A DNA stretch of 64,000 nt from the NCBI RefSeq assembly GCF_017873135.1, contig NZ_JAGGJV010000010.1:186001-250000 (forward strand), given 5' to 3'. How positions within the stretch are numbered: the first letter of the stretch is position 1; each line of letters opens with the position of its first letter. Position numbers and translations under genes: made by a program. Origin of the DNA: Rhizobium herbae (GTDB lineage: Bacteria > Pseudomonadota > Alphaproteobacteria > Rhizobiales > Rhizobiaceae). Positions 53,357-61,351 of this stretch are shown here, piece after piece. The notes under the pieces were generated by a model that was not told where the DNA came from, searched no databases, and saw only the letters and a list, made by a program, of their open reading frames with translations.

Positions 53357-54832
53357 CTAGCGCTGGATCGACACGAAGTGGTCGGTGGTGAATTCCTCGA
53401 CGATCCACTTGCCATTGAAGCGCCCGAGACCGGAATTCTTTTCGCCGCCGAACATCACATGCGGGTAGTCGTGGATGGTGATGTCGTTGATATGCGTCAT
53501 TCCCGCCTCGATGCGTTGTGCAAAGGCAAGGCCGCGGGCTTCGTTGCCGGTGAAGACCGCACTGGAAAGGCCGAACTCGGTATCGTTGGCGAAAGCGAGT
53601 GCCTCTGCCTCATCGGCCGCGCGGATAAGCGGCGCGACGGGGCCGAAAATCTCCTGGCGCGCGAAATCGGAATCGTTGGTGACATTTGCAAAGACATGCG
53701 GCGGAACGACCCGACCCTCGATCGTGCCGGCAAGGCATTCGCGAAAGCCGGCGGCGCGGGCCTGCTCGATGCTGGCGCGGACGTTACGAACCTGACTGTC
53801 GTTGCAGAGTGGCCCAACCAGCGTATCGGGCAGATCGGGATCGCCATACTTCACCGTCTTCGCCACTTCCGTGAAGGCTTCGACGAAGCGGTCGTAGAGC
53901 GAGACATCGACAATGATGCGGTTGGTGCTCATGCAGATCTGGCCCTGGTGCATGAACCGCCCGATCAGCGCTGCATGCACGGCCTTGCCAAGATCGGCGT
54001 CGTCGAGCACGACCAGGGGAGCGTTGCCGCCAAGTTCGAGGCCGATGCGCTTCAAAAGCGCCGACTCCGCTGCAACGCGCGCGATATGCCGACCCACCGG
54101 CGTCGAGCCGGTGAAGGTGAGAACGCGCGGGATGGCATGGCGGGAGAAGGCATCGCCGATGGTCGCGGAACTGCCGACGACAACGTTCAGGACACCTGCG
54201 GGCAGGCCCGCTTCCTCGTAGATTTTGGCGAGCAGCAGTCCGCCCGTCACGGGCGTGTCGTTGGAGGGTTTCAGCACGACCGTATTGCCGAGCGCAATGG
54301 CGGGCGCGACCGACCGGTTGGAAAGGTGCAGTGGAAAGTTCCACGGGCTGATAACGCCAACCACGCCGACCGGCTTTTTGTAGACCCTGGCTTCCTTGCC
54401 GGGGCGATCGACCGGGATAATATGCCCCTGCGCCGCAGATGGCATGGTTGCCGCCTCCAGCATGCCGGCGCGCACGGCGCCCCACTCGATACCCGCTTTG
54501 ATGCGGGTGCTGCCGGATTCGCGCACGATCCACCCAATGATCTCGTCCTTGCGCGCCTCAAGGATGGCAACGGCCTTCAGAAACACAGCCGCACGTTCGG
54601 ATGGCAACGTTTTTGCCCACTCTGCCTGGGCGGATCGAGCCGCCTCGAAAGCCAGGTCCAGATCGGCAAGGCTGGCAAGGGAGATTTCCGCGACCGTATC
54701 GTCGTTGAACGGATTTCGGTCAAGCGAAGTTACACCTTCTGTCCCCGCAACCCAGCGGCCGGCAATATACTGTCCGGTAAAGCCGCTGTAGGCGCTGGCA
54801 ACGAATGCGGGGGGCTGAACATGTTGTTGCAT
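53357..54832 (-). CDS. Aldehyde dehydrogenase (vanillin/benzaldehyde dehydrogenase-like)
   Basis: A 491-aa ALDH. The catalytic Glu is in LELGGNAP and the nucleophile in GQICMSTNRIIVD, a variant in which GQIC replaces the usual GQxC context of vanillin/benzaldehyde/salicylaldehyde dehydrogenases. The C terminus HDYPHVMFGGEKNSGLGRFNG also matches that subgroup. It would oxidise the aromatic aldehydes made by the carotenoid/stilbene oxygenase to acids. The start at 54832 has AGGAG 8 nt upstream. First gene of the ALDH-MFS-OMP unit. Confidence 0.9.
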   Translation of the reverse strand: MQQHVQPPAFVASAYSGFTGQYIAGRWVAGTEGVTSLDRNPFNDDTVAEISLASLADLDLAFEAARSAQAEWAKTLPSERAAVFLKAVAILEARKDEIIGWIVRESGSTRIKAGIEWGAVRAGMLEAATMPSAAQGHIIPVDRPGKEARVYKKPVGVVGVISPWNFPLHLSNRSVAPAIALGNTVVLKPSNDTPVTGGLLLAKIYEEAGLPAGVLNVVVGSSATIGDAFSRHAIPRVLTFTGSTPVGRHIARVAAESALLKRIGLELGGNAPLVVLDDADLGKAVHAALIGRFMHQGQICMSTNRIIVDVSLYDRFVEAFTEVAKTVKYGDPDLPDTLVGPLCNDSQVRNVRASIEQARAAGFRECLAGTIEGRVVPPHVFANVTNDSDFARQEIFGPVAPLIRAADEAEALAFANDTEFGLSSAVFTGNEARGLAFAQRIEAGMTHINDITIHDYPHVMFGGEKNSGLGRFNGKWIVEEFTTDHFVSIQR

Positions 54833-55443
54833 TTCAAATTCTCCTGGTGGCAGAACCGCCGGTTCCTGCGGCGGCATTTCATTTAGACCCACGAATTTTC
54901 TCAGCCCCGCAATCAACGGGTCAGGCGACAGTCGCAGGGCAAATAACGTTGGCTCGAAATAGCACCGCGCGGCCGCGGCAGGCGGCGCTCTATGTGGCGG
55001 GTATTTTCTTTATGGCCTGGCAGTCGGGGAATGCTGCAAAACTGATGTTGCCGTCATGCGGTTGGCCCGCCACCCGATAGCTCGGCACGTTGTTCGGTGC
55101 GGAAGATGGTTTTCGCGCGCAACACCGTAACAACGGCGAAAAGGACGCATTTGATCGTCCGGGCCGTCGCGACGTGGAGCCCTGAAACCGGCAACCGGAT
55201 CGGTTACCACATTCCAGCGAACCCGCCGAGCTGGTCTCGTGCAAACCCGCGCTCTCGGCATTTCCCTGACGGCATTTGATGCCTGCATGCAGCTTGGACA
55301 TGGTTTCCTCCCGCGCAAAGCACCATCGACGCCTTGTCTCCTCGCAGGAACAACCATGCCGAAACCATCAGCATATGTCAATTAAATTATTATATTTTGA
55401 TAATTACGGCGTCAGAAACTTTACAAATATCGGAAATCGAGAA
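54833..55443. other. Long leader/intergenic region upstream of the aldehyde dehydrogenase
   Basis: About 610 bases without a confident gene. A 103-codon minus-strand frame (54990-55301) has GGAGG 5 nt before its ATG (MSKLHAGIKC) but an unnatural composition. A different frame of the same stretch reads FAVVTVLRAK, reminiscent of antibiotic-biosynthesis monooxygenase domains, so a decayed small gene is possible. Near the far end is the AT-rich operator-like 19-mer at 55386-55404. Confidence 0.5.
55386..55404. promoter_or_regulatory. Operator-like 19-mer, copy 1 (possible IclR site)
   Basis: ATTATTATATTTTGATAAT differs at one position from the sequence at 59741-59759 upstream of the extradiol dioxygenase gene. 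It lies just beyond the IclR gene, upstream of the aldehyde dehydrogenase unit on the same strand. A shared regulator, with the IclR protein the nearest candidate, is inferred. Confidence 0.5.
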
Positions 55444-56196
55444 TCATTCCGCACACAGAGAACTCGATGGCCTCAACTTCGCAGCGAGCATGTCAGCGGC
55501 GGGCATGAGGGTCATGACGAGACGCCGTTCCACAGCCTCGCTGCAGTCCTCCTGTCTCACGATGAGGCTCATGCTCGCGTTAATCGCAGCTTCCGGGCAG
55601 GATAACGGCACGGAGATGCCGACGAGGCCCCTGTCGACCTCACCCCGCGTGATCACATAGCCACGCCTGCGGATGCCGCCGAGCTCCGCCGTCACGTCAT
55701 CTAAAGGCGCACCGGCCTCTGCCACACTTTTGAGGAGCTTGCTGAGCCTGGCACGCGGCAGCTGCGCCAGAATGGTTTTTGACGTCGCGCCACGCGTCAG
55801 CGGCATCGGGCGACCGCGTTCGTAACTTGTTGCGATATCGGCGTCGGCGGCACGTCTGTCGGCGACGCAGATCACCTGGTCGCGATAGAGCCGCGCCAGC
55901 ACGGCCACGCAGGGTATCGGCGAAGCATGGACGACATCACGAAGCACAGGCTCGCCTTCCCGGATCAGCGGATCGGAGATGCGCAGGCGCCGGTCGAATT
56001 CGATGAATGCGGCGCCGAGCCTGTAGTGCGCCTCGATCGACGGATCGAGAAAGCCCTGCCCCACCAATTCGCGGACCGTCCGATAGACTGTGCTTGCAGG
56101 AACTTCTGTGGCATCGGCGATCTGCTGGATGGTCCAGTCGGTCTTGTGCTGATCGAAAAGTCTCAAAATATCGACAAATCGATCAAGCCCTGCCAT
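55444..56196 (-). CDS. IclR-family transcriptional regulator
   Basis: A 250-aa regulator. The winged HTH WTIQQIADATEVPASTVYRTV is at about residues 20-40. The C-terminal GAF-like effector domain has RRRGYVITRGEVDRGLVGIS and LSCPEAAINASMSLI, both typical of IclR proteins controlling aromatic degradation. The start at 56196 has GAGG 7 nt upstream. It is encoded on the same strand as the hydroxylase/FAH/extradiol genes and probably regulates them, with the twin 19-mers at 55386 and 59741 as candidate sites. Confidence 0.9.
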   Translation of the reverse strand: MAGLDRFVDILRLFDQHKTDWTIQQIADATEVPASTVYRTVRELVGQGFLDPSIEAHYRLGAAFIEFDRRLRISDPLIREGEPVLRDVVHASPIPCVAVLARLYRDQVICVADRRAADADIATSYERGRPMPLTRGATSKTILAQLPRARLSKLLKSVAEAGAPLDDVTAELGGIRRRGYVITRGEVDRGLVGISVPLSCPEAAINASMSLIVRQEDCSEAVERRLVMTLMPAADMLAAKLRPSSSLCAE

Positions 56197-56314
56197 CGAA
56201 TTTCCTCAAAAGACCGGTGTTCGCGCCGGGTTACGCACACCTAATTGCCATTCAGGATCGCGGCGTGTCAATGCGAATACCCGCCAGCCTTGCGGATCTG
56301 CTGCTGGACGCTTA

Positions 56315-57955
56315 TCAAAGGGCGACAACGAGAGAGACTGCGGAAGGAGCGCTTGCAGGGCCAGCGCCCAGAGCGGCCACCTTTTCACGAAGACTGTCGA
56401 CCGAGGCGACAGGAACAGCCGCGGCGATATAGCGATCACGCCGCAGAAGCAGCGCGTGTCCGAGATAGCTCTTCATCTGCGGCACGCTGAAGAGCCGGCT
56501 CACATCTCGATAGACGGAAAAGCTACCGTCGACCGGGTTGATCCATTCCGGTGTCAGGCCGACCACTTCCGCACCGGCCTTCTGGAGGAGAAGCACCGAA
56601 TCTGCACTCACTGTACGATCCGGAAACTCGTCGAACACCAGAACAACCGGCTTGTCAGGCAAGACCTGGTCCAGCAACCGCCGGCGCAGATACGTATCCT
56701 CCACCGTCGGTTGCGGCACCAGGCGACCGACCATGGTGGATTTTTCGGGCCGGCCATCGCCCCACATCAGACCGGCCCGGAAACGTGGCTTTGGCTTGTA
56801 ACGCATTTGCGCGAAGTAATCCCGCGCAGGGGGATAGGTCCCAAGCACGCGAAATGCCGCACGCGTCACGAACGCCTTGAGGGCATTGTCAGGCATCATG
56901 ACCCGGCCCATCCTGAGCGCGAGCGTGATCATCTCCCAGGCATGCGGTTTGCGCTCGATCTCGTAACTGTCGAGAACGTTGCCAGGAACAGTTCCACGAA
57001 CGGCTTCGGCCAGCTTCCAGCCAAGATTGTGTGCGTCGCGCAGGCCGCTGTTCATACCCTGCCCGGCAAAGGGCGGAGAAAGATGCGCCGCGTCGCCGGC
57101 CAGGAAGACATTGTTCTCACGCCAGCGCGTGGCCACCCGCGCATGGAACGTATAGACCCGGACGCGACGGAAGTTACAGTCCCGGTCCGGGCCGACCTGG
57201 GCGAGAAGATTGCGGACGAAAGCCTCGTCTGTCGCCGTTTTCTCGTCCTCGCCGGCATGCAGCATGAATTCGTAGCGGCGGATATTGTGCGGCCCCGGCA
57301 GTGAAATGCAGGGGCGGGCCGGGTCGCAATAGACTTCCGTGTGGCGAAAGCGGTTTTCGGTACGCACGAGGTCGACGATGAGCCAGCGCTCGGCGAAGGT
57401 GGATCCTGCGAGTTCTATGCCAAGCTTGGCGCGCGTGGGTGATCGGCCGCCGTCACATGCCACCATGTAGCGCGCCGCTATTCTGCGCATTGCGCCGTCG
57501 GCGCCGGAGATTTCCAGGCAGACGCCATCGCCGTCCTGTGAAAAGGACTGCATCTCCCAGCCGAACATTTGCGTTACGTGAGGGTAACGGTTCACGCCGG
57601 CGCGCAGCAAAGCCTCGAGTTCCGGCTGTTGAAAGGCGTTGCGCTTGTCAAACCCGTAGTCGCGCGACGTCGGCTCCACGGTCAGGAAAAGCTTTTGGCG
57701 CGGCGAGAGATAGCGCGAGCCATAACCCCGCGCGACGATTCCCTCCACCGCGTCGGCAAGACCGATCGCTTGCATGGTGCGCATGGATTCGTCATCGATC
57801 GAGACCGCCCGGGGTTCCTCGACCGTCGTCAGGTTTCGTTCGATCAGGATCGTCGATACACCCATGCCCCCGAGCAGATTGGCAAGGGTCAGGCCGGTAG
57901 GGCCGGCCCCGACGATGGCGATGTCAGCCCTTGCGGCAGGCTTGGTAACGGTCAT
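56315..57955 (-). CDS. FAD-dependent aromatic hydroxylase (MhpA/PheA-like, group A)
   Basis: A 546-aa flavoprotein monooxygenase. The FAD motif is IAIVGAGPTGLTLANLL; the DG motif is VACDGGRSPTRAKLGI; the GD motif is NVFLAGDAAHLSPPFAGQG. A thioredoxin-like C-terminal domain (about residues 400-540) is typical of 3-(3-hydroxyphenyl)propionate and resorcinol-type hydroxylases. It adds a hydroxyl to a phenolic ring to prepare it for extradiol cleavage by the dioxygenase in the same operon. The start at 57955 has GGAGG 5 nt upstream. Preferred substrate unknown. Confidence 0.9.
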   Translation of the reverse strand: MTVTKPAARADIAIVGAGPTGLTLANLLGGMGVSTILIERNLTTVEEPRAVSIDDESMRTMQAIGLADAVEGIVARGYGSRYLSPRQKLFLTVEPTSRDYGFDKRNAFQQPELEALLRAGVNRYPHVTQMFGWEMQSFSQDGDGVCLEISGADGAMRRIAARYMVACDGGRSPTRAKLGIELAGSTFAERWLIVDLVRTENRFRHTEVYCDPARPCISLPGPHNIRRYEFMLHAGEDEKTATDEAFVRNLLAQVGPDRDCNFRRVRVYTFHARVATRWRENNVFLAGDAAHLSPPFAGQGMNSGLRDAHNLGWKLAEAVRGTVPGNVLDSYEIERKPHAWEMITLALRMGRVMMPDNALKAFVTRAAFRVLGTYPPARDYFAQMRYKPKPRFRAGLMWGDGRPEKSTMVGRLVPQPTVEDTYLRRRLLDQVLPDKPVVLVFDEFPDRTVSADSVLLLQKAGAEVVGLTPEWINPVDGSFSVYRDVSRLFSVPQMKSYLGHALLLRRDRYIAAAVPVASVDSLREKVAALGAGPASAPSAVSLVVAL

Positions 57956-57992
57956 AGGCTCCTCCTCATAGCTTTCATTACCGGCGCAATGA

Positions 57993-58844
57993 CTAGCTCT
58001 CCGTTGCAATCGGATTGATGAGCAGGCCGACCCCTGGAATATCCACCTCGAACACGTCGCCCGGTTTCATGAACAAAGGCGGATCGCGCCGGTCGCCGAC
58101 ACCACCTGGCGTACCGGTGAGGATCACGTCCCCAGACTGAAGAGGCGTGAAGGACGAGCAGTAGGAAATGAGCGTCGCGATCGGGAAAATCAGGTCCGCG
58201 AGGGTCGCGTCCTGCATGACCTCGCCGTTCAGCCGCCCGCTGATGCGCAGACTGCGATAATCTCCGACCTCGTCAGGTGTCACAAGCTGCGGTCCGAAGG
58301 CTCCCGTCGAGGGAAAATTCTTGCCCGGCGTGAACTGGAAGGTATGACGCTGCCAGTCCCGCACGGTGGCATCATTGTAGCAGGCATAGCCGACAATATG
58401 GTCAAGCGCCGTCTCCTGTGAAATATAGCGCCCGCCCCGGCCGATCACCACCGCAAGTTCGGCTTCAAAATCGAGATGGTCCGATACCCGCGGCTTGAGG
58501 ATCGCCTGGCGATGGGCAATCTGGCTATCGGCGAACCGCGTGAAGATCGTTGGATATTTGGCGTCCGGACGCTTGGTCTCGGCGCGGTGGCTCTCGTAGT
58601 TGAGGCCAACGCAGAGAATTTTCCCGGGATCGGGAATGACCGGCAGCAGCGCCACATCCGCATCGGTAAACTCGGCGCTACGTCCGGAGATATACTCCCG
58701 AGCCACCGGCAGAAGCCCGGCGGCGATTGCCTGTTTCAGACTGGTTGCGCCGGGCGCGAGCCGTTCCGTGAGATCAATGATCCCCTCCCCGACCTTCGCC
58801 CCGAATCCGGGGCGGCCGAGACGCGTATAGCTTACAAATTGCAT
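57993..58844 (-). CDS. Fumarylacetoacetate hydrolase-family protein
   Basis: A 283-aa FAH-fold metal enzyme. The N-terminal extension (residues 1-70) precedes the catalytic core with ILCVGLNYESHRAET, the metal-ligand stretch DFEAELAVVIG, VGYACYNDATVRDWQ and the end GDVILTGTPGGVGDRR. It is expected to hydrolyse or decarboxylate the ring-cleavage product made by the extradiol enzyme. Situated between the dioxygenase and hydroxylase genes with short gaps. Confidence 0.92.
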   Translation of the reverse strand: MQFVSYTRLGRPGFGAKVGEGIIDLTERLAPGATSLKQAIAAGLLPVAREYISGRSAEFTDADVALLPVIPDPGKILCVGLNYESHRAETKRPDAKYPTIFTRFADSQIAHRQAILKPRVSDHLDFEAELAVVIGRGGRYISQETALDHIVGYACYNDATVRDWQRHTFQFTPGKNFPSTGAFGPQLVTPDEVGDYRSLRISGRLNGEVMQDATLADLIFPIATLISYCSSFTPLQSGDVILTGTPGGVGDRRDPPLFMKPGDVFEVDIPGVGLLINPIATES

Positions 58845-58871
58845 GGTTCCATTCCTCTTATTGCGGCCGGG

Positions 58872-59708
58872 TCACGAGCGCAGGATCGCCTTGCCCCACA
58901 GGTTCAGCGTACGCGGCTCATGCAGCCACTCCTTGACCGGGCGGTCGTGGATGACCTCGAGCTCGGCAGAAATCTCGATCCAGTTCTTGTCGGGATCTTC
59001 GATGAAGATGAAGAGGTTGTTGCCAGGCCCGTGGCGACCAGGACCCCACATCAGCGGAATGTTGCGTTCCGCAACGTGGTCGCACCAGTCCCTGATAGTG
59101 TCCCATTCGCCGGCTTCGTAGGAGTGATGATCCACCCCCGTCCGGTCCGATTTGAAGCAGGCGATGGTGTGATGCTCGTGGTTGGAACGGGTAAAGCAGG
59201 TCGCGAGTGTTCCATCCTTGTGAAGGACCCGGTCCGAAAGCGCAAAGCCCAGCTTGCCATGATAGAAGTCGCTGAATGCTTCGACATCGAGCGACGCAAA
59301 AGTCAGGTGCTGGGTGGGGCCGCAAATGCCTTTGAATCCCGCCTTCTGCGGCTTTGCCAGACCGAAGGCGATCAGGTGGCCGTCCGGATCGCGCACGGCG
59401 AAAGCACCGTCTTCAAAGAAGGCCGACGGTGAAGCCAGGATGTCCAGCCCCTCCGCTTCGGCACGGGCCTTCAGCTCGGCAACCCCCTCCGCATCCCTGC
59501 AGGCAAGGCCGGCATAGGCGAGCTTCCGGCTTTCCCCTGCCCGCACGACATAGCGGCGTTGCGGCCCTTCGCAGATCCACTCGTTATCCGTTTTCGTCAA
59601 TTCCATGTCCATTGCATCGGCGTAGAATTGGGCCAAGCGCTCGGGATCGGCGCTCTCGAAGGCTACATGATGCAGATAAGCGCCTGCGCGCACCGCTGTA
59701 AGGGTCAT
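58872..59708 (-). CDS. Type I extradiol (VOC) ring-cleavage dioxygenase
   Basis: A 278-aa two-domain vicinal-oxygen-chelate enzyme. The N-terminal domain (YLHHVAFESADPERLAQFY) is structural. In the C-terminal domain the metal ligands fit QHLTFAS (His), VDHHSYEA (His) and NWIEISAELE (Glu). It splits catecholic rings next to the hydroxyl groups. The start at 59708 has GGGAGG upstream; the codon at 59729 adds seven unusual residues. First gene of the hydroxylase operon, with an operator-like 19-mer 33 bases upstream. Confidence 0.9.
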   Translation of the reverse strand: MTLTAVRAGAYLHHVAFESADPERLAQFYADAMDMELTKTDNEWICEGPQRRYVVRAGESRKLAYAGLACRDAEGVAELKARAEAEGLDILASPSAFFEDGAFAVRDPDGHLIAFGLAKPQKAGFKGICGPTQHLTFASLDVEAFSDFYHGKLGFALSDRVLHKDGTLATCFTRSNHEHHTIACFKSDRTGVDHHSYEAGEWDTIRDWCDHVAERNIPLMWGPGRHGPGNNLFIFIEDPDKNWIEISAELEVIHDRPVKEWLHEPRTLNLWGKAILRS

Positions 59709-60074
59709 TCTGATCCTCCCTGATTTCAATACTCCATTTAATTATCATATTTTGATAATCTGACAACATAGATTGTCGCTAAATAGCAATTTTTTGTAAA
59801 ATATCCCATGTCAGCATTGCCCTCATGCAATTTTGACATATGGTGATGCCTCGACAGCCGAGAGCCGCTCATCGCCTGCGGATACCGTCCGGGCGCACAG
59901 TGGACCGCTTTGCGGCGGCAAAACATGCAGGGCTTATTTCACGGGGGTGCGCTGTCTGCGGCCAGCCCCGGCAACCGACTGAACCCGCTAGGGTTGCGCG
60001 CACCAACGCCGGTCCCCGGATAATGGAGAACTGACGCATCCGAGAGTGGATCGGAATACCGCTGCTTTAAAGGT
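59709..60074. other. Intergenic region upstream of the extradiol dioxygenase
   Basis: About 366 bases between the extradiol gene start and the MarR gene end. It holds the 19-mer at 59741-59759 and a further repeat GACAA...TTGTC (59762-59777), both promoter-proximal to the leftward operon. The rest contains no gene I can support. Confidence 0.55.
59741..59759. promoter_or_regulatory. Operator-like 19-mer, copy 2
   Basis: ATTATCA-TATTT-TGATAAT is an inverted repeat with perfect 7-bp arms, 33 bases upstream of the extradiol dioxygenase start. It matches the copy at 55386-55404 in 18 of 19 positions. Probable binding site of the IclR regulator or another shared regulator. Confidence 0.6.
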
Positions 60075-60572
60075 TCAGAAGACGCTTATGAGCTTGGTCA
60101 AGAGACGGTTCAAACGGTCTCGCTCAGATGCAGAGAGCGTCCGAACGCCTTTCAGGAAGCGCGATGATCGAGCGACCTGTTCACGGGTTTCAAGCAATAG
60201 GCTTTCACCACTCTCGGTCATCTGCACGAATATCGTGCGCTTGTCCGAACTTGAAGGAACACGCACGACAAAACCCTTCTGCTCCAACCTCGTAATTCGG
60301 CCTGTGATGGCGCCCGTGGTGACCATGCAAAGCTCGGCGAGATCACTGGGCCGCAACCGATGGGGCGCTGGCTGGTAGCGAAGATGATTGAGCACGTCGA
60401 TTTCGCCTATGCCGATATCGAAGGACACGAGCGTCTCATGGAGAGATTCCTGATCCAGCATGTGGAGGTGGCGCAGGCGCATGGCGATCGCAATAGGCGC
60501 GCTGTCCTCGCCGGGGAAATCGACCTCCCACTGGCTGATAAGATCGGAAAATATGCCTTCGGTCTGCGCCAT
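60075..60572 (-). CDS. MarR-family transcriptional regulator
   Basis: A 165-aa winged-helix repressor with HTH LRPSDLAELCMVTTGAITGRI and wing residues VVRVPSSSDKRTIFVQMT. Aromatic compounds are the usual ligands of this family. It is divergent from the flavin reductase/monooxygenase genes, and the gap carries two inverted copies of a 14-mer, so it probably represses both itself and that unit. No strong Shine-Dalgarno precedes the ATG. Confidence 0.9.
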   Translation of the reverse strand: MAQTEGIFSDLISQWEVDFPGEDSAPIAIAMRLRHLHMLDQESLHETLVSFDIGIGEIDVLNHLRYQPAPHRLRPSDLAELCMVTTGAITGRITRLEQKGFVVRVPSSSDKRTIFVQMTESGESLLLETREQVARSSRFLKGVRTLSASERDRLNRLLTKLISVF

Positions 60573-60589
60573 CGGTGTTTCACATCTAA

Positions 60590-60727
60590 CTTAGAGCTAA
60601 AAGGAAAATGGAGAGGAAATCCTCTTCCTCTACATAAAGTTCTGATTCCATTCGCGCAATCGCCTTCGCACAAAAATCGCTCGAAGGCAGAAGCAGGATT
60701 GACCAAAAATCTTTTAGTGCTAAGATA
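60590..60727. promoter_or_regulatory. Twin MarR operators and promoter of the flavin monooxygenase unit
   Basis: CTTAGAGCTAAAAG (plus strand, 60590-60603) and CTTAGCACTAAAAG (minus strand, 60724-60711) match at 12 of 14 positions in opposite orientation, one near each gene. The second overlaps a plus-strand promoter candidate, TTGACC (60699-60704), 16 nt, TAAGAT (60721-60726). Binding by the MarR protein is inferred. Confidence 0.6.
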
Positions 60728-60755
60728 CCTCTAAGCTATTTGAGGAGAGTTTACG

Positions 60756-61304
60756 ATGATGGGGAGCGTGGCGGCACAGCACTTTGCTGCGAAGAAAAAC
60801 GGGCCTGAGACATGTCCCGATGTCGAGGATCTGCGGAGCGCCTTCGGCCGACTTCCATCCGGCGTGGTCGTGGTTACCAGTACGAGCCCTTGTGGCGAGT
60901 TTGCCGGAGCGACGGTCAGCAGTTTCACGTCCCTGTCTTTCAAGCCTCCGCTGGTGGTCTTCGGCCTGGCGCAACGCTCGACAACGCTTTCAGCCATCCT
61001 CAGCCACGGGCATTTCGCTGTCCACGTGGTTGCGGAACCGCAACAGGATTTGGCGATGCGCTTCGCCTCCAGCGGCACCGGCAAATTCAATGATGTCGAT
61101 TTCAGGCTGTCCCCGTTCGGCGTGCCGCTTCTGACGCAATTCGACACTTTTCTTCAATGTTCCCTGGAGCGCGCCCAGCTGGCCGGCGACCATCAGCTTC
61201 TCATCGGTCGCGTTCTTGAGGTGTCTCTTGCCGGACAGAACTCCAAACCGGTCGCCTGGCTTCAACGCCGCTTTCACGTCTGCGAGCGTCATTCGGCGCT
61301 CTAG
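60756..61304 (+). CDS. Flavin reductase component of a two-component monooxygenase (HpaC/HsaB-like)
   Basis: A 182-aa NAD(P)H:flavin reductase of normal length: FGRLPSGVVVVTSTSP, GATVSSFTSLSFKPPLVVFGLA and the closing HQLLIGRVLEVS. It supplies reduced flavin to the oxygenase encoded 47 bases downstream. The start at 60756 has GAGGAG about 8 nt upstream (a second ATG follows immediately). Unlike the flavin reductase of the GntR operon it has no extra C-terminal domain. Confidence 0.9.
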   Translation: MMGSVAAQHFAAKKNGPETCPDVEDLRSAFGRLPSGVVVVTSTSPCGEFAGATVSSFTSLSFKPPLVVFGLAQRSTTLSAILSHGHFAVHVVAEPQQDLAMRFASSGTGKFNDVDFRLSPFGVPLLTQFDTFLQCSLERAQLAGDHQLLIGRVLEVSLAGQNSKPVAWLQRRFHVCERHSAL

Positions 61305-61351
61305 TGCGCCGCGTTCAGCCACCAATTTCATAAAGATAAGGAAATGTCCCC

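Noticed and set aside
59738..59839. 33-codon frame starting MSKLHEGN near the second 19-mer, similar in its first residues to MSKLHAG at 55301
   Set aside because: The similarity covers only about seven codons, and the two frames sit on different sides of their neighbouring 19-mers; most likely coincidence.
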